Of a DNA stretch of 64,000 nucleotides, positions 43,986-52,740 are shown in pieces. A program made the position numbers and the translations under genes. Under the pieces are notes generated by a model. The model was not told the origin of the DNA. It ran no database searches and worked only from the letters and a program-made list of their open reading frames with translations. The first letter of the stretch is position 1, and each line of letters begins with the position of its first letter. The DNA comes from Geomonas oryzae (GTDB lineage: Bacteria > Desulfobacterota > Desulfuromonadia > Geobacterales > Geobacteraceae): positions 186,001 to 250,000 of the forward strand of contig NZ_RAHW01000006.1 in NCBI RefSeq assembly GCF_004117875.1. Reading direction: 5' to 3'.

Positions 43986-44552
43986 TCAAAGGGGCGGCTT
44001 CTGTACTTGGTATCGCAACTCGGCGAAGCCTTTGCCGAACTGCTGCACAGATACCAACGTCAACGGGGGAGTGACCAGGCGACGCGGGAAGAGGGGCTTG
44101 CCTTTCCCCAAGGTGACCGAGCCCACCTGAACGATTATCTCGTCCAGAAGTCCGGCATCATGGAACTGACCGGCTAAATCGCCGCCGCCTACGATCCAGA
44201 TGTTCTTGGAGCCCGCCGCTTTGCTCATTTCAGCGTGAACAGGTCTCACGTCCCCCTGGACGAAATGGACGTTCGCTCCCTTGACGGTAGGGAGCGTCCT
44301 GCTCGAGAAGATCCAGACCGGCTGGGTGTACGGCCATGCCGATCCGGTTTCCAGCGCCACCTCATCCGCATGGCGCAGCATCCACTCGTACGTTGCAGAG
44401 CCCATCGCCAGAGCGCCCACCTCAGCGATAAAAGCGGGATAGCTGGTGTCCTCCACGTTGCCCAACTGGAACAGCCAATCCAACGAATCATCTTCTGTAG
44501 CGATGAACCCATCAAGACTTGCCGCTGCGTAGTACTGTGTCTTCATTGTCAT
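43986..44552 (-). CDS. Dihydrofolate reductase family protein (RibD C-terminal type)
   Basis: A 188-residue NADPH-binding reductase-like protein of the RibD-C/DHFR fold: AAASLDGFIATEDDSLDWL at the start, LAMGSATYEWML, NIWIVGGGDLAGQFHDAGLL (about 115-134) and TLGKGKPLFPRR. The family includes riboflavin reductases and small DHFR-like enzymes, and the true substrate is unknown. AGGAAC lies upstream of the ATG. A truncated second copy is at 38905-39187. Confidence 0.85.
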   Translation of the reverse strand: MTMKTQYYAAASLDGFIATEDDSLDWLFQLGNVEDTSYPAFIAEVGALAMGSATYEWMLRHADEVALETGSAWPYTQPVWIFSSRTLPTVKGANVHFVQGDVRPVHAEMSKAAGSKNIWIVGGGDLAGQFHDAGLLDEIIVQVGSVTLGKGKPLFPRRLVTPPLTLVSVQQFGKGFAELRYQVQKPPL

Positions 44553-44613
44553 TGTTGTTCCTAAACTTGCCTCTGGTGTTTGTTGACGTCCTGCCTGGGC
44601 CTACACCATACCA

Positions 44614-45303
44614 TCAAGGGATGAAGCGGTAGCCGGTCCCCCAGATGGTTTCGATGTAGACGGGATTGACCGGGTCTGCCTCGATCTTCTTGCGGACTTT
44701 GTAGATATGAACGGCGATCGTCGAGGTGTCACCGTAATACTCGTTGCCCCAGATCGCCTCCATGAGTCTCTCCTTGGTGAAGACGATACTGGGATGGGAG
44801 GCGAGAAAAAAGAGGATCTCGTATTCCTTGGTGGTGAGCTGAACCTCCTTGCCGTTCACGAACACCTGGCGCGAGCCGGTGTTGATCTCCAGCCCCTTGT
44901 GCAGGATCACCTCCTGTCCCACCGCACTCCCCTTGAGCCTTTCATAGCGCTTCAGGTGCGACTTGATCCGGGCCATGAACTCCGCCGGGCTGAAAGGCTT
45001 GGTCAGGTAGTCGTCCGCACCGAGATCGAGCCCCCTGATCTTGTCGATGTCCTCGTTCTTCGCGGAAACCACGATGACCGGGATCTCCTGTTGCTTCCGG
45101 ATCTCCCGGATGATGTCGTAACCGCTGACCTGGGGCAGCATCAAGTCGACTACGACGATGTCGAACTGCCCGGAGGTCGCGCGTTTAAGCCCCGCCGCAC
45201 CATCCTGGACGATCTCCGTGTGGTAGCCGTTAAGCTGCAGGTAGTCGCGTTCCAGTTCGGCGATGTCCAGGTCATCCTCAATCAGCAGCACTTTTTTCAT
45301 CAT
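44614..45303 (-). CDS. OmpR-family response regulator
   Basis: A 229-residue regulator with receiver (about 3-118; EDD acidic pair, phosphoacceptor in VVDLMLPQVSG, lysine in DDYLTKPFSP) and winged-helix domain (about 130-228; LTTKEYEILFFLASHPSIVF, IETIWGTGYRFI). The start is one of two adjacent ATG codons (45303, 45300) after CGAGGTAAG, one base past the stop of the kinase gene. It is the last gene of a three-gene operon. Confidence 0.92.
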   Translation of the reverse strand: MMKKVLLIEDDLDIAELERDYLQLNGYHTEIVQDGAAGLKRATSGQFDIVVVDLMLPQVSGYDIIREIRKQQEIPVIVVSAKNEDIDKIRGLDLGADDYLTKPFSPAEFMARIKSHLKRYERLKGSAVGQEVILHKGLEINTGSRQVFVNGKEVQLTTKEYEILFFLASHPSIVFTKERLMEAIWGNEYYGDTSTIAVHIYKVRKKIEADPVNPVYIETIWGTGYRFIP

Positions 45304-45304
45304 C

Positions 45305-46447
45305 TTACCTCGACTCTTCACTCTGCGGCAGCATGACCGTGAAACAGGTCCCTTCTCCAACCGAACTCGTCACCGCGATCTCCCCGCCGTGTGCCTGGAC
45401 CAGTTCCCTGGTGATGGCAAGCCCAAGCCCCGTGCTTTCGAACTGCTTGCGCCGTTCCGTATCGATCCGGTAGAACCGGTCGAAGATAAGCGGCAGCTTG
45501 TCCTGCGGGATGCCGGGGCCGTTGTCCGCGATGTCCACGGCGATCCAATCGCCCCGGCGGTAGAGAGTCACCTCGAGCGAAAGCCCCTGTTCCGGTCCGT
45601 GTCCGATGGCGTTGCGGACGATGTTGTTGATCGCCTGGTAGACGCGCTTGCCGTCCATCCTCACCAGCCGTTCCTCGTCCAACAGATCGACGAACTTCAG
45701 TCCTACCTGCCGCGGTTCCAGTTCCAGGCGATACTCCTCCATGAGATCGGCGAAGTAGCTGCGGACGGGAACCTCCTCGAGCTTCAACTCGAGCTTTTGC
45801 ATGTCCAGCTTGGAGAAGAGGAAAAGATCGTCCACCAGGTGGTTCAGGTAGGAGATGTTGTGGTGAATGGTCTTCAGGTAACGCTCGCGCTGCTCCGGCG
45901 AAGCTTCGCCTTCCAGCAGCATCTCGACATAGCCCCGGATCGAGGTGATGGGAGTCTTGAGATCGTGGGAGATATTGGCCACCAGGCCCTTGCGGTTTTC
46001 CTCGTACTCGGCTTTTACCTGCTCACCTTGCAAAAGCTGGTACGCCATCTCGTTGAACGATACCGTCAAGAGCCCCACGTCGGTGGGGAGATCGCACTCC
46101 ACCCGCACGTCGAAGTTCCCCTTGGCGATCTCCTCCACTCCGCGCTGCAACTCCTGGATCGGCTCGATGATCCTCTTCTCCAGGCGTTTCAGGAAGACGA
46201 ACATCGCGATCTCTTTGACAACGAGGACCACGGCGAAGAAGATCCCGATCGCCTTGATTCCCGCCCATCTGAAGAGCAGCACCAGGATGATGAGGTTTAG
46301 GAGGAACACCACCGGCCGTGCGTAACGAAAGACGCGGTGAGAGCGCAGAAACTCGTGGTGATGGCGGTGCAGGTGGTGATGGAGCCTCCCGAACTGCTCG
46401 CAGCAACTGTTCTCCCGGTGTCTTCTCCAGGCGTACTGATTATCCAT
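45305..46447 (-). CDS. Sensor histidine kinase with His-rich N-terminus
   Basis: A 380-residue inner-membrane kinase. The cytoplasmic N-terminus before the first helix contains CC and the stretch LHHHLHRHHHEFLRSH (about 23-38). Two helices follow almost directly (about 46-60 and 66-84), so there is no real periplasmic domain. Then come a HAMP-like segment (RIIEPIQELQRGVEEIAKGN), the H-box NISHDLKTPITSIRG and an ATPase domain (NNIVRNAIGHGP, DNGPGIPQDK, TGLGLAITRE). A metal-binding or pH-sensing role of the His cluster is inference. GGAGAACC precedes the ATG. Confidence 0.9.
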   Translation of the reverse strand: MDNQYAWRRHRENSCCEQFGRLHHHLHRHHHEFLRSHRVFRYARPVVFLLNLIILVLLFRWAGIKAIGIFFAVVLVVKEIAMFVFLKRLEKRIIEPIQELQRGVEEIAKGNFDVRVECDLPTDVGLLTVSFNEMAYQLLQGEQVKAEYEENRKGLVANISHDLKTPITSIRGYVEMLLEGEASPEQRERYLKTIHHNISYLNHLVDDLFLFSKLDMQKLELKLEEVPVRSYFADLMEEYRLELEPRQVGLKFVDLLDEERLVRMDGKRVYQAINNIVRNAIGHGPEQGLSLEVTLYRRGDWIAVDIADNGPGIPQDKLPLIFDRFYRIDTERRKQFESTGLGLAITRELVQAHGGEIAVTSSVGEGTCFTVMLPQSEESR

Positions 46448-46519
46448 TGGTTCTCCAAAAAAGTTCGAAGTCGGCCGCGGCGCGGGGGGACGAGCCACCC
46501 GCGCCGCGCGTCCTTCTTG

Positions 46520-47167
46520 CTACCAGGCGAGCGCCACTTCGCCGCTTACGGTGAGTTCGTGCAGGGCGCTGTCGGCGTCGCGCAAGCCGCCGTCCATCCC
46601 GAGGGTGATCTTCTGGATCTTGCGCTCCTTGTCGATCTCGACGTTGATCTGGCCGTGCAGGTCTTCGACCCCGCGGTAATCGGCGAGGAACCCGTGAGCA
46701 TGGCAATGCCCAGCCTTGTGCCGCAAGGTTTCCAGCAGGCATTCTTTCATCTCTGCCGGAAGCGCGTCAAGGTTTAGTGACAGACGTGCCATCCCGTTTT
46801 CCCTCTCCTCCGCCTCGATGCCGTTCAGTACTCCCAAGGCAAGGGAAATGCGGCCGAGGAATCCGCATTTTCCTCCCCGCTGATCCCGGCCCCTTCCGCC
46901 GTGGAAAAAGCGTCTCGACATGCCGGACTTGCAGCAACACGGGAGGTCGAACTCCGTGGTGCTCTCGCGAGTCACGTGGTGCCCGTCGTGGTTGAACCTG
47001 GCCGAGACCACGGACCTGCCCACACCGCTGTCGGCTTTTTGGAACTCGTTACGCAGGGTGAAGACCTCTTCGTGTCCCTTGCGGACGTTGGCGGTGAGGA
47101 CCCCTGCGAGGTTCCCGGCCTTCTTCATGGTCACGGCGACATCATACATCAGCTTGATCTTGTTCAT
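46520..47167 (-). CDS. Unknown Cys/His-containing protein heading a two-component operon
   Basis: A 215-residue soluble protein, no family recognised. It has a central Cys/His/Gly cluster (LPCCCKSGMSRRFFHGGRGR, then GGKCGF, about 75-102) and a second His/Cys patch (RHKAGHCHAHGF, about 148-159). The ends are mixed alpha/beta with a repeated feel (MARLSLNLDALPAEMKECLL; INVEIDKERKIQKITLGMDG). The perfect AAGGAGG site and the position as first gene before a His-rich kinase suggest a joint role with metal ions. 73 bases separate it from the kinase gene. Confidence 0.7.
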   Translation of the reverse strand: MNKIKLMYDVAVTMKKAGNLAGVLTANVRKGHEEVFTLRNEFQKADSGVGRSVVSARFNHDGHHVTRESTTEFDLPCCCKSGMSRRFFHGGRGRDQRGGKCGFLGRISLALGVLNGIEAEERENGMARLSLNLDALPAEMKECLLETLRHKAGHCHAHGFLADYRGVEDLHGQINVEIDKERKIQKITLGMDGGLRDADSALHELTVSGEVALAW

Positions 47168-47213
47168 ACAGTAGCCTCCTTGGATTGGTGATGGCGCTAC
47201 TGTACGAAACCAT

Positions 47214-47242
47214 TTTTAAATGCCCTTGAAGTAACTAACAAT
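47214..47242 (-). promoter_or_regulatory. Possible promoter of the three-gene operon
   Basis: On the minus strand TTGTTA, a 17-base spacer and TAAAAA, about 47 bases before the start codon at 47167. Confidence 0.35.
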
Positions 47243-47290
47243 TTTTTCTGAAGATCTATGAAAATTTTATGAACAGAGGGGGGGAGGGGG

Positions 47291-47485
47291 ATGGGGGATT
47301 TCGTTTTGCAGTTGATAGAAGCGCGTAAGAAGGCACACATGACCCAGGACGAGGTGGCAAGGAGGATGGGGAGGACCCAGTCGGTTGTGGGTCGCCTCGA
47401 GTCCGGTCATCCCCTCCCCAGCCTGAGATCGCTGAAGCGGTACGCTGAAGCCGTGAACCGCAAGGTTGAGATTCGAGTGGTGTGA
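47291..47485 (+). CDS. XRE-type helix-turn-helix protein, copy 1
   Basis: A 64-residue DNA-binding protein consisting of little more than an HTH_3 domain: KKAHMTQDEVARRMGRTQSV, then VGRLESGHPLPSLRSLKRYA. Such small proteins are often antitoxins or regulators, but no toxin gene is adjacent. A GGGGGGAGGGGG tract serves as ribosome site and a terminator lies just behind. A mutated second copy is at 49174-49347. Confidence 0.75.
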   Translation: MGDFVLQLIEARKKAHMTQDEVARRMGRTQSVVGRLESGHPLPSLRSLKRYAEAVNRKVEIRVV

Positions 47486-47493
47486 GACGGTAG

Positions 47494-47526
47494 AGGAAAA
47501 GGAGACAGGCTCCTTTTCCTTTTTCG
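47494..47526 (+). terminator. Rho-independent terminator
   Basis: AGGAAAAGGA pairs perfectly with TCCTTTTCCT (loop GACAGGC), followed by TTTTT. Confidence 0.88.
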
Positions 47527-47663
47527 GCCATCCCCATGATACGAGGTAGAATCTACAATCAGCGATTAAGAGGACCGATTAAGAGGATGGAGTTGATCTG
47601 TTGACTATTCCTGCCGTTTTCTGCTCTCAGTCAACTAATCAACCCCGTCCCTCTGGATTTCGA

Positions 47664-47707
47664 GACTATTGCACCGAGTAACGCATAATTTCATGGGCGT
47701 CCCTCTG
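47664..47707. repeat. 44-bp direct repeat, left copy
   Basis: The right copy is at 49628-49671 with two differences (GACTATTGCA, then CGAGTAACGCATAATTTCA and GGGCGTCCCTCTG). The pair encloses the lipoprotein gene and the HTH and transposase fragments. Confidence 0.85.
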
Positions 47708-47722
47708 ATGCTCAGGAAAGGC

Positions 47723-48850
47723 TCATTTGTTAAGGATGATCTTGGTGATGAAATTGGACTGGTTGTTTAGATACTCTCTGGCCTCAGCTTCACCAAAAGC
47801 CTTCTCATGCCTGAACCTATCCATGATAGGGGTATAGGAAACGCTTAAAATGGAAGCTGTTTTGCCTCCCTCTTCAGGGAATATTTTGAGAATTATTTTT
47901 AGATCTGCAGTCTCGTTGCCGACCTTAAGAGTGTCATAAAACTCGTAGCGTGAATTGCCGGCGATGAACTTATAAGAATCCAACCTACGCTGTATCCTCG
48001 ATGTTACCACCTCATAGGGCACTTTAAGGGTGACTTCTTTGAGGTTGACCACAACCTCTGGCAGTTTCTTGTATCTCTCTTTTAGAGAGGTCTGAATTTC
48101 GCGTGCAGCTTTGTCAATTTTCTTTTGATAGTTGTAATTCATATCCAGGCTTGAGAGGTTGCCCTCTACATATTTCATGGTATCTGAAATTTGATCCCAC
48201 TTCGCAAAAAGAGTTGCAATCTGCTGATTGGTAAGCCACAAATTCGGGTTGATTATCTCGTAGTCAGGGATAGTGATTTTGAACCCAACATTGCTGTCCG
48301 GTCTGCAAGTGAACGATGCAGCCAAATTCACCTTAAGGTTCCCGGTGGCGGTGCTACCATGGCCCCATGTTATTGAAAGTGACTTGTCCACTTGTTGTTT
48401 ATATAAAGTTGGGGTGTTTACAATAGTTGGGAATGCCACACTAGTTTTCGGCATTGCTCCGGCGGGGGTTGCAGCTGTGAATTGATAGGTGATTAAATCA
48501 GGCCACATAGCAAGCGTATTCATGATCCTATTTTTTATAAATTCAACCTTCCGCTCACAAGTGTCATTTTCTTTAAACACATCAGGGCCGTCGAACGTCA
48601 TTTCCGATCTCTTTTGGGAAATCGACTCGTCTATGAACTTGTAAACATAGGGATCTGCATTGTTGTCAATTTTAATGCGTTTTAGAATGTCATCCCTTAT
48701 GTCCTGGCTCTTTGGATAAAATTCCTTTGCAGCAACTGTCCCTTCCCAGGCCTTGTCTGCTAATGGAGTCTGCATTACGGCTACTTTATTCTGTACACCA
48801 CATCCTGTTATTAAAAGAGCAAGGCTCCCAGAAAAAAGGACTTTTATCAT
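47723..48850 (-). CDS. Hypothetical lipoprotein
   Basis: A 375-residue protein with a signal peptide ending in the lipobox LLITGC (Cys17), so it is a membrane-anchored lipoprotein. The mature part has no recognised family: ERKVEFIKNRIMNTLAMWPD, a beta-rich middle with two more cysteines, and a C-terminal mixed domain (RRLDSYKFIAGNSRYEFYDT). AT-rich codon use marks it as accessory. It lies between two 44-bp direct repeats. Confidence 0.75.
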   Translation of the reverse strand: MIKVLFSGSLALLITGCGVQNKVAVMQTPLADKAWEGTVAAKEFYPKSQDIRDDILKRIKIDNNADPYVYKFIDESISQKRSEMTFDGPDVFKENDTCERKVEFIKNRIMNTLAMWPDLITYQFTAATPAGAMPKTSVAFPTIVNTPTLYKQQVDKSLSITWGHGSTATGNLKVNLAASFTCRPDSNVGFKITIPDYEIINPNLWLTNQQIATLFAKWDQISDTMKYVEGNLSSLDMNYNYQKKIDKAAREIQTSLKERYKKLPEVVVNLKEVTLKVPYEVVTSRIQRRLDSYKFIAGNSRYEFYDTLKVGNETADLKIILKIFPEEGGKTASILSVSYTPIMDRFRHEKAFGEAEAREYLNNQSNFITKIILNK

Positions 48851-49173
48851 ATCCTACCTCCATGATCTATTTTGATTTCCCGACATAAGCTCAGCGTCGG
48901 AGATGTCTAGCTTTGTGTGTGACGCTTTGAAATGAGGGGAGACGTCGCAGGATTGGAGAACTGTGTTGACTCTGTGTGTTTTACTCAGGGATTCTCATCG
49001 GAAGGGTGGATAGCATCTTGAGGCTTTTTTGAAAATCACTGCAGGTCTCGATGTGGGCAAGAGCTCATGGCCTAGGGGCAGGTCTTGCTTTTTGATATTT
49101 CAGTAGGCAGAGGGATGTCCCGGAAATCCTGCGCAGCAGCTGCCTTTTTCATTGACGTCCCCCAAATGCTCAG
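48851..49173. other. Gene-free stretch with a short coding relic
   Basis: Mostly featureless. On the minus strand, 49079-49155 starts with ATG and reads MKKAAAAQDFRDIPLPTEIS, which looks like the beginning of a small antitoxin-type gene, but the frame ends after about 26 codons. No ribosome site was recognised. Confidence 0.4.
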
Positions 49174-49347
49174 TTGATAGAAGCGCGTAAGAAGGCACAC
49201 CTGACCCTGGATGAGGTGGCAAGGAGGATGGGGACGACCCAGTTGGTCGTGGCTAGCCCCGAGTCCGGTCATCCCCTCCCCAGCCTCAGATCACTGAAGC
49301 GCTACGCCGAAGCCGTGAACCGGAAGGTCGAGATTCGAGTAGTGTGA
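49174..49347 (+). pseudogene. XRE-type HTH gene, truncated copy 2
   Basis: Matches codons 8-64 of the gene at 47291-47485 and stays in frame to the same stop. It lacks the first codons and the ribosome site. The recognition-helix region has changed (GRTQSVVGRLESG to GTTQLVVASPESG), so specificity is probably lost. Confidence 0.75.
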
Positions 49348-49412
49348 GAGCGTTAGTCAGTAACTCAAGGAACTCAAGCACGTCCCCTCCAGCTTCCTGC
49401 CCCCAAGGCCTC

Positions 49413-49592
49413 CTTAAGAGCCTATTTAGTGAAGTTAGCAGGCAAGGGAAAAGGGAGCGTGACCACATGATTCGTGAAGCTGTGGAACATCACGGCTATA
49501 CACAAAAAGCTGTCGCTGACCATTTTCATTTGCACTACTCTACCGTCAACCGCATCTTGGCTAAACTTGGCTCCCATGAAGAGCAAGAGTAA
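49413..49592 (+). pseudogene. Transposase C-terminal relic (REP-associated tyrosine transposase type)
   Basis: About 59 codons, including RERDHMIREAVEHHGYTQKA and DHFHLHYSTVNRILAKLG. The GYT...LHYSTV(S/N)RI pattern is the C-terminal HTH of large Y1-type (RAYT-like) transposases. The catalytic HUH part is missing. The window's REP-like palindromes are the type of element such enzymes act on. Confidence 0.6.
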
Positions 49593-49627
49593 AGACCTGA
49601 CCCCAAGGCCTAGGCCTTGGGGTCAGG

Positions 49628-49671
49628 GACTATTGCAACGAGTAACGCATAATTTCACGGGCGTCCCTCTG
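49628..49671. repeat. 44-bp direct repeat, right copy
   Basis: See 47664-47707. The neighbouring 49672-49781 holds nothing recognisable. Confidence 0.85.
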
Positions 49672-49781
49672 TTTCCGTAACAAACTAGATCAGCTGAGCC
49701 TTTCAGCCAAAAGAAACTTATGATCTTATGACCGTCCCCCTGTCCCAACTCTGATTACGTGTCAAGGGCTGAGCCCTCTGT

Positions 49782-52547
49782 TTATACGCAGAAAGAAGAA
49801 TCCTGTTTGACGAGTTGAACGAACGTTTCGTACTCCATTTTTATGTCTTCAGTCTTCAGGCAAAACAGATCCTCAAAAACAGTGGCAAGATCAGTATCAT
49901 TTTGACCAAATTCGAGGGTGCAGAGGTGACCTATCGACTTGTAAGAGAAGCTGTTGTCTTTATTCTGCTTGTCGAAGAAAAAACAATGTCCGTTCAAATA
50001 GTCAAAATCAGGATGTTTGCTGCAATAATTCCAAAAAACCAAAGGATACAAAAGCAATCCTACATTATTGACATCGTCGATAACGAAGGCTTGCTCCTGT
50101 GAATAAGTGCTCCCCCCCGAATATGCATACACCTCATTAAAAGGGGGTTTACCGTGACAGACTATGAAATTGCCATTGTTGTTTTTTCCAAATCGTTCTT
50201 TTTTTACATTGTTGAAATAACCGAATTTGTATTTAGAGAAAGCTTTAGCACTTATATTGGCAAAGATTGTGACAATAGAGTTTACATCATAATCTGATGA
50301 TATTTTGTCGTGCTTGAATTGTGCGTAGAACTTCAAAGCTGAATCAACTTCACTTGCATGATTTGTTACTAACTCGATATAAACAGAAGAAAAAGATGCG
50401 CTGTTATTTAGTTGCCCCAAGCATTCCTTTAAAAGAGCCCATAACGGCCCGGCTGAGCGTTGGGTGAAGCTTTTAAGCAGCTTTGTTGATCCACGTCCTT
50501 TATGTACACAAAACTCTATGTAGGCGATATAGGCCCCCATGGCTAAGGCAGCTTCGACAAACTCAAACCCGTGCTTGTACATATGCTGCTTTGATATGCT
50601 GTTAGTTAAAAACTTAGATAATGGCTCCGACAACGGATAAGGTAATGTGTCAGCTAGTTCGTTGATGTTGAGCCAACCTTTATCCGTATTGCGGGAAGTG
50701 TAAAGTTGAACTGACTTATTATTGATAAAAGACACAGCAGAATTGCTAGTGCCAAAGTCAAATCCAACGTAGGAATCACTAAAGTTCGTCTCCGCTGCAA
50801 AAGTCATGTCTAAGTAAAATGGCTTCGCGTCTAGATATAGACCTTCGTCGTCAGTTCTACCTCGCTTGTAATAAAACCTGGGAAATGTTGTTCCATCTTC
50901 CTTTATTATGAGCCTTAAGAGAAGGTTGCTGTCAAGCTTGAGCCCCTTTGGTGAGTGTAGGGTCTTTGCTTCGATGTTCTGAAGATTTTCTAAGTCAGAT
51001 GGGTCAAAACTCGAGCGAAGGAAATAGTAATCGAGCAGTTTTCTTGGTGGATGGTCTAGTCTGTATTTCCAATACAGTGATTTATTGATGTGATTCTTCA
51101 TTGAGCTGGCGGAAGACAAAAGTACGCCATTAATTCCGGAATCAAGGTCTTCGGTTCCGAGGACAGCTTTAAAGCGCGGGATCTCGTGGCCTGTTTCATC
51201 TGCTTCCAGCACTAGGCACAATCTATTATATGTTGTAGTGCCAAAATCACCCTCACTCTTCGTGTAAAAAACCCTTGCACATTCAATGGCAAGGCCTTTT
51301 GCTACTACCTCTTGAAAATCAGGTAAGGGTAGAATATCTGCTTCAGAAAGCTCAGTCCGAAACTCATCCGTGATCAGCTCGCATAGCCAGCCTATATTTG
51401 CAGACCCGCCGGACAACAAAACGACCGTAATTGGAGCGCCTTTTAACTCTGCTACACTTCGTTTGAGCGCAGACCCTATCGTTGGGCGTAGATAGGCTTT
51501 CCAAATCTTTTCAATAAAAATGTTTTTAAAATCTTCGGCTGTAAATTGAACGTTCAAGACGTTACTGCTTTCACTAAACGGCGACTGGGGGAGATGGATA
51601 GGGACAGATATTTTTTTGATATCAGAATCTAAAGCCCAAGAGTGGTTTTCTGACAATAACTTGCTCAGTGTGAGCTTTGCCTGTTCTATCTTGTGGACTG
51701 TTCTGTTAAAATTTATGATAAAGGAACGGTAGTTTTTGCTAAGAGTGCTTATATCGGTTTTACCCTTTTTCCAATCTTTGTACGCTGTAATAGCCTTGTG
51801 GAAGTCAGCTCGCTCATGTTTCTGCACTACCTTCTGCGAGTAGAGCTCTTCTGCTATTGCTCTATTTATAAAAAAACCGCCTACTGCTTGAGAACACGCT
51901 GCCATAGGCCTAGAGTTTTTGCCACTTTGACTTATATCTCCATCTTTAGTCGTTTCAATAACGCAGACATCAAAGCTCCCTCCGCCAAAGTCTAAAACTA
52001 AAGCGAATTGCTTTGCCTTTTGCGCTATTAAAGGATGTTTAAGGCCATATCTGTAATACTGAAAAACAGCAAATGGCTCCGGCAAAAAGTCTATAGAGTC
52101 ATACCCTTTCCCCCTTAGCAGGTTTCTTATGTTCTGCCTGTAGTTGGCCAGCCAGCCCTCCGGAACAATGTCTCCTTGCATCGACAGTGGCTCAGCCACC
52201 ATAATGCTTGAACTCTTGTCGATATTGTTTCCTTCAAGCCATTTGCTTATGTTTGTAACAACTTCATATATGAAATCTGCTGTTAATGCTGCCGCCGTTT
52301 TCGAGTCCCCTGTTGCTGTCCTAAAGGAGGACTTAGTTTGAATTCCGGGGGCGTAATTGCCTAGGTCTATTTTAAAGTCCTCATTTACAAGATGCGATTG
52401 GTTCCTCCTTTGAGCTTCAGCTAAAGCTTGGGACCCTATTAAATATTCTGATCTGTCCTTGTAGTAGAGGACAGTAGGGATATTATATGAACCCTCATTC
52501 AAATCCATAAGCTGAACAGTATTTATAAAAAATTCTTTTTTGCTCAT
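49782..52547 (-). CDS. Hsp70/actin-like ATPase with relocated phosphate-1 motif
   Basis: A 921-residue protein. Residues about 10-430 follow an Hsp70 nucleotide-binding domain in order: NIPTVLYYKDRSEYLIG (22-38), FLPEPFAVFQYYRYG (154-168), phosphate-2 LDFGGGSFDV (185-194), EQAKLTLS (288-295), TAEDF (336-340), adenosine motif VLLSGGSANIGW (376-387) and VVAKGLAIECA. The expected N-terminal G-I-D-L/F-G-T-T/S-N-S strand is missing: the ATG at 52547 follows a GGAGG site and upstream stop codons. That motif appears instead at 593-605 as YVGFDFGTSNSAV. The 300 residues after it match nothing I recognise. Base composition is AT-rich. No DnaJ or GrpE gene is nearby; the closest genes are a lipoprotein and repeats. 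Confidence 0.75.
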   Translation of the reverse strand: MSKKEFFINTVQLMDLNEGSYNIPTVLYYKDRSEYLIGSQALAEAQRRNQSHLVNEDFKIDLGNYAPGIQTKSSFRTATGDSKTAAALTADFIYEVVTNISKWLEGNNIDKSSSIMVAEPLSMQGDIVPEGWLANYRQNIRNLLRGKGYDSIDFLPEPFAVFQYYRYGLKHPLIAQKAKQFALVLDFGGGSFDVCVIETTKDGDISQSGKNSRPMAACSQAVGGFFINRAIAEELYSQKVVQKHERADFHKAITAYKDWKKGKTDISTLSKNYRSFIINFNRTVHKIEQAKLTLSKLLSENHSWALDSDIKKISVPIHLPQSPFSESSNVLNVQFTAEDFKNIFIEKIWKAYLRPTIGSALKRSVAELKGAPITVVLLSGGSANIGWLCELITDEFRTELSEADILPLPDFQEVVAKGLAIECARVFYTKSEGDFGTTTYNRLCLVLEADETGHEIPRFKAVLGTEDLDSGINGVLLSSASSMKNHINKSLYWKYRLDHPPRKLLDYYFLRSSFDPSDLENLQNIEAKTLHSPKGLKLDSNLLLRLIIKEDGTTFPRFYYKRGRTDDEGLYLDAKPFYLDMTFAAETNFSDSYVGFDFGTSNSAVSFINNKSVQLYTSRNTDKGWLNINELADTLPYPLSEPLSKFLTNSISKQHMYKHGFEFVEAALAMGAYIAYIEFCVHKGRGSTKLLKSFTQRSAGPLWALLKECLGQLNNSASFSSVYIELVTNHASEVDSALKFYAQFKHDKISSDYDVNSIVTIFANISAKAFSKYKFGYFNNVKKERFGKNNNGNFIVCHGKPPFNEVYAYSGGSTYSQEQAFVIDDVNNVGLLLYPLVFWNYCSKHPDFDYLNGHCFFFDKQNKDNSFSYKSIGHLCTLEFGQNDTDLATVFEDLFCLKTEDIKMEYETFVQLVKQDSSFCV

Positions 52548-52740
52548 CCTAGTTTCCTCCAATTAAGTTATAACTCTACTTTACATGCCTTTCACAGAAC
52601 GCCGGATTGCACAAAAAAGATTAGCTAATTCAGTGCAACCGCTAACTAATACGGCAGTATCTTTCCTGGGGCCGGCATGCACGATTGCAAGGTTCAGTAT
52701 AGCTTACAAGGCGCAACTACAGTCCCCTTCTATAGTTGCT

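Noticed and set aside
46520..47167. The first gene of the His-rich operon as a chance open frame
   Set aside because: The perfect AAGGAGG site, a promoter-like upstream region, organised Cys/His motifs and operon position argue that it is real, so it was kept as an unknown gene.
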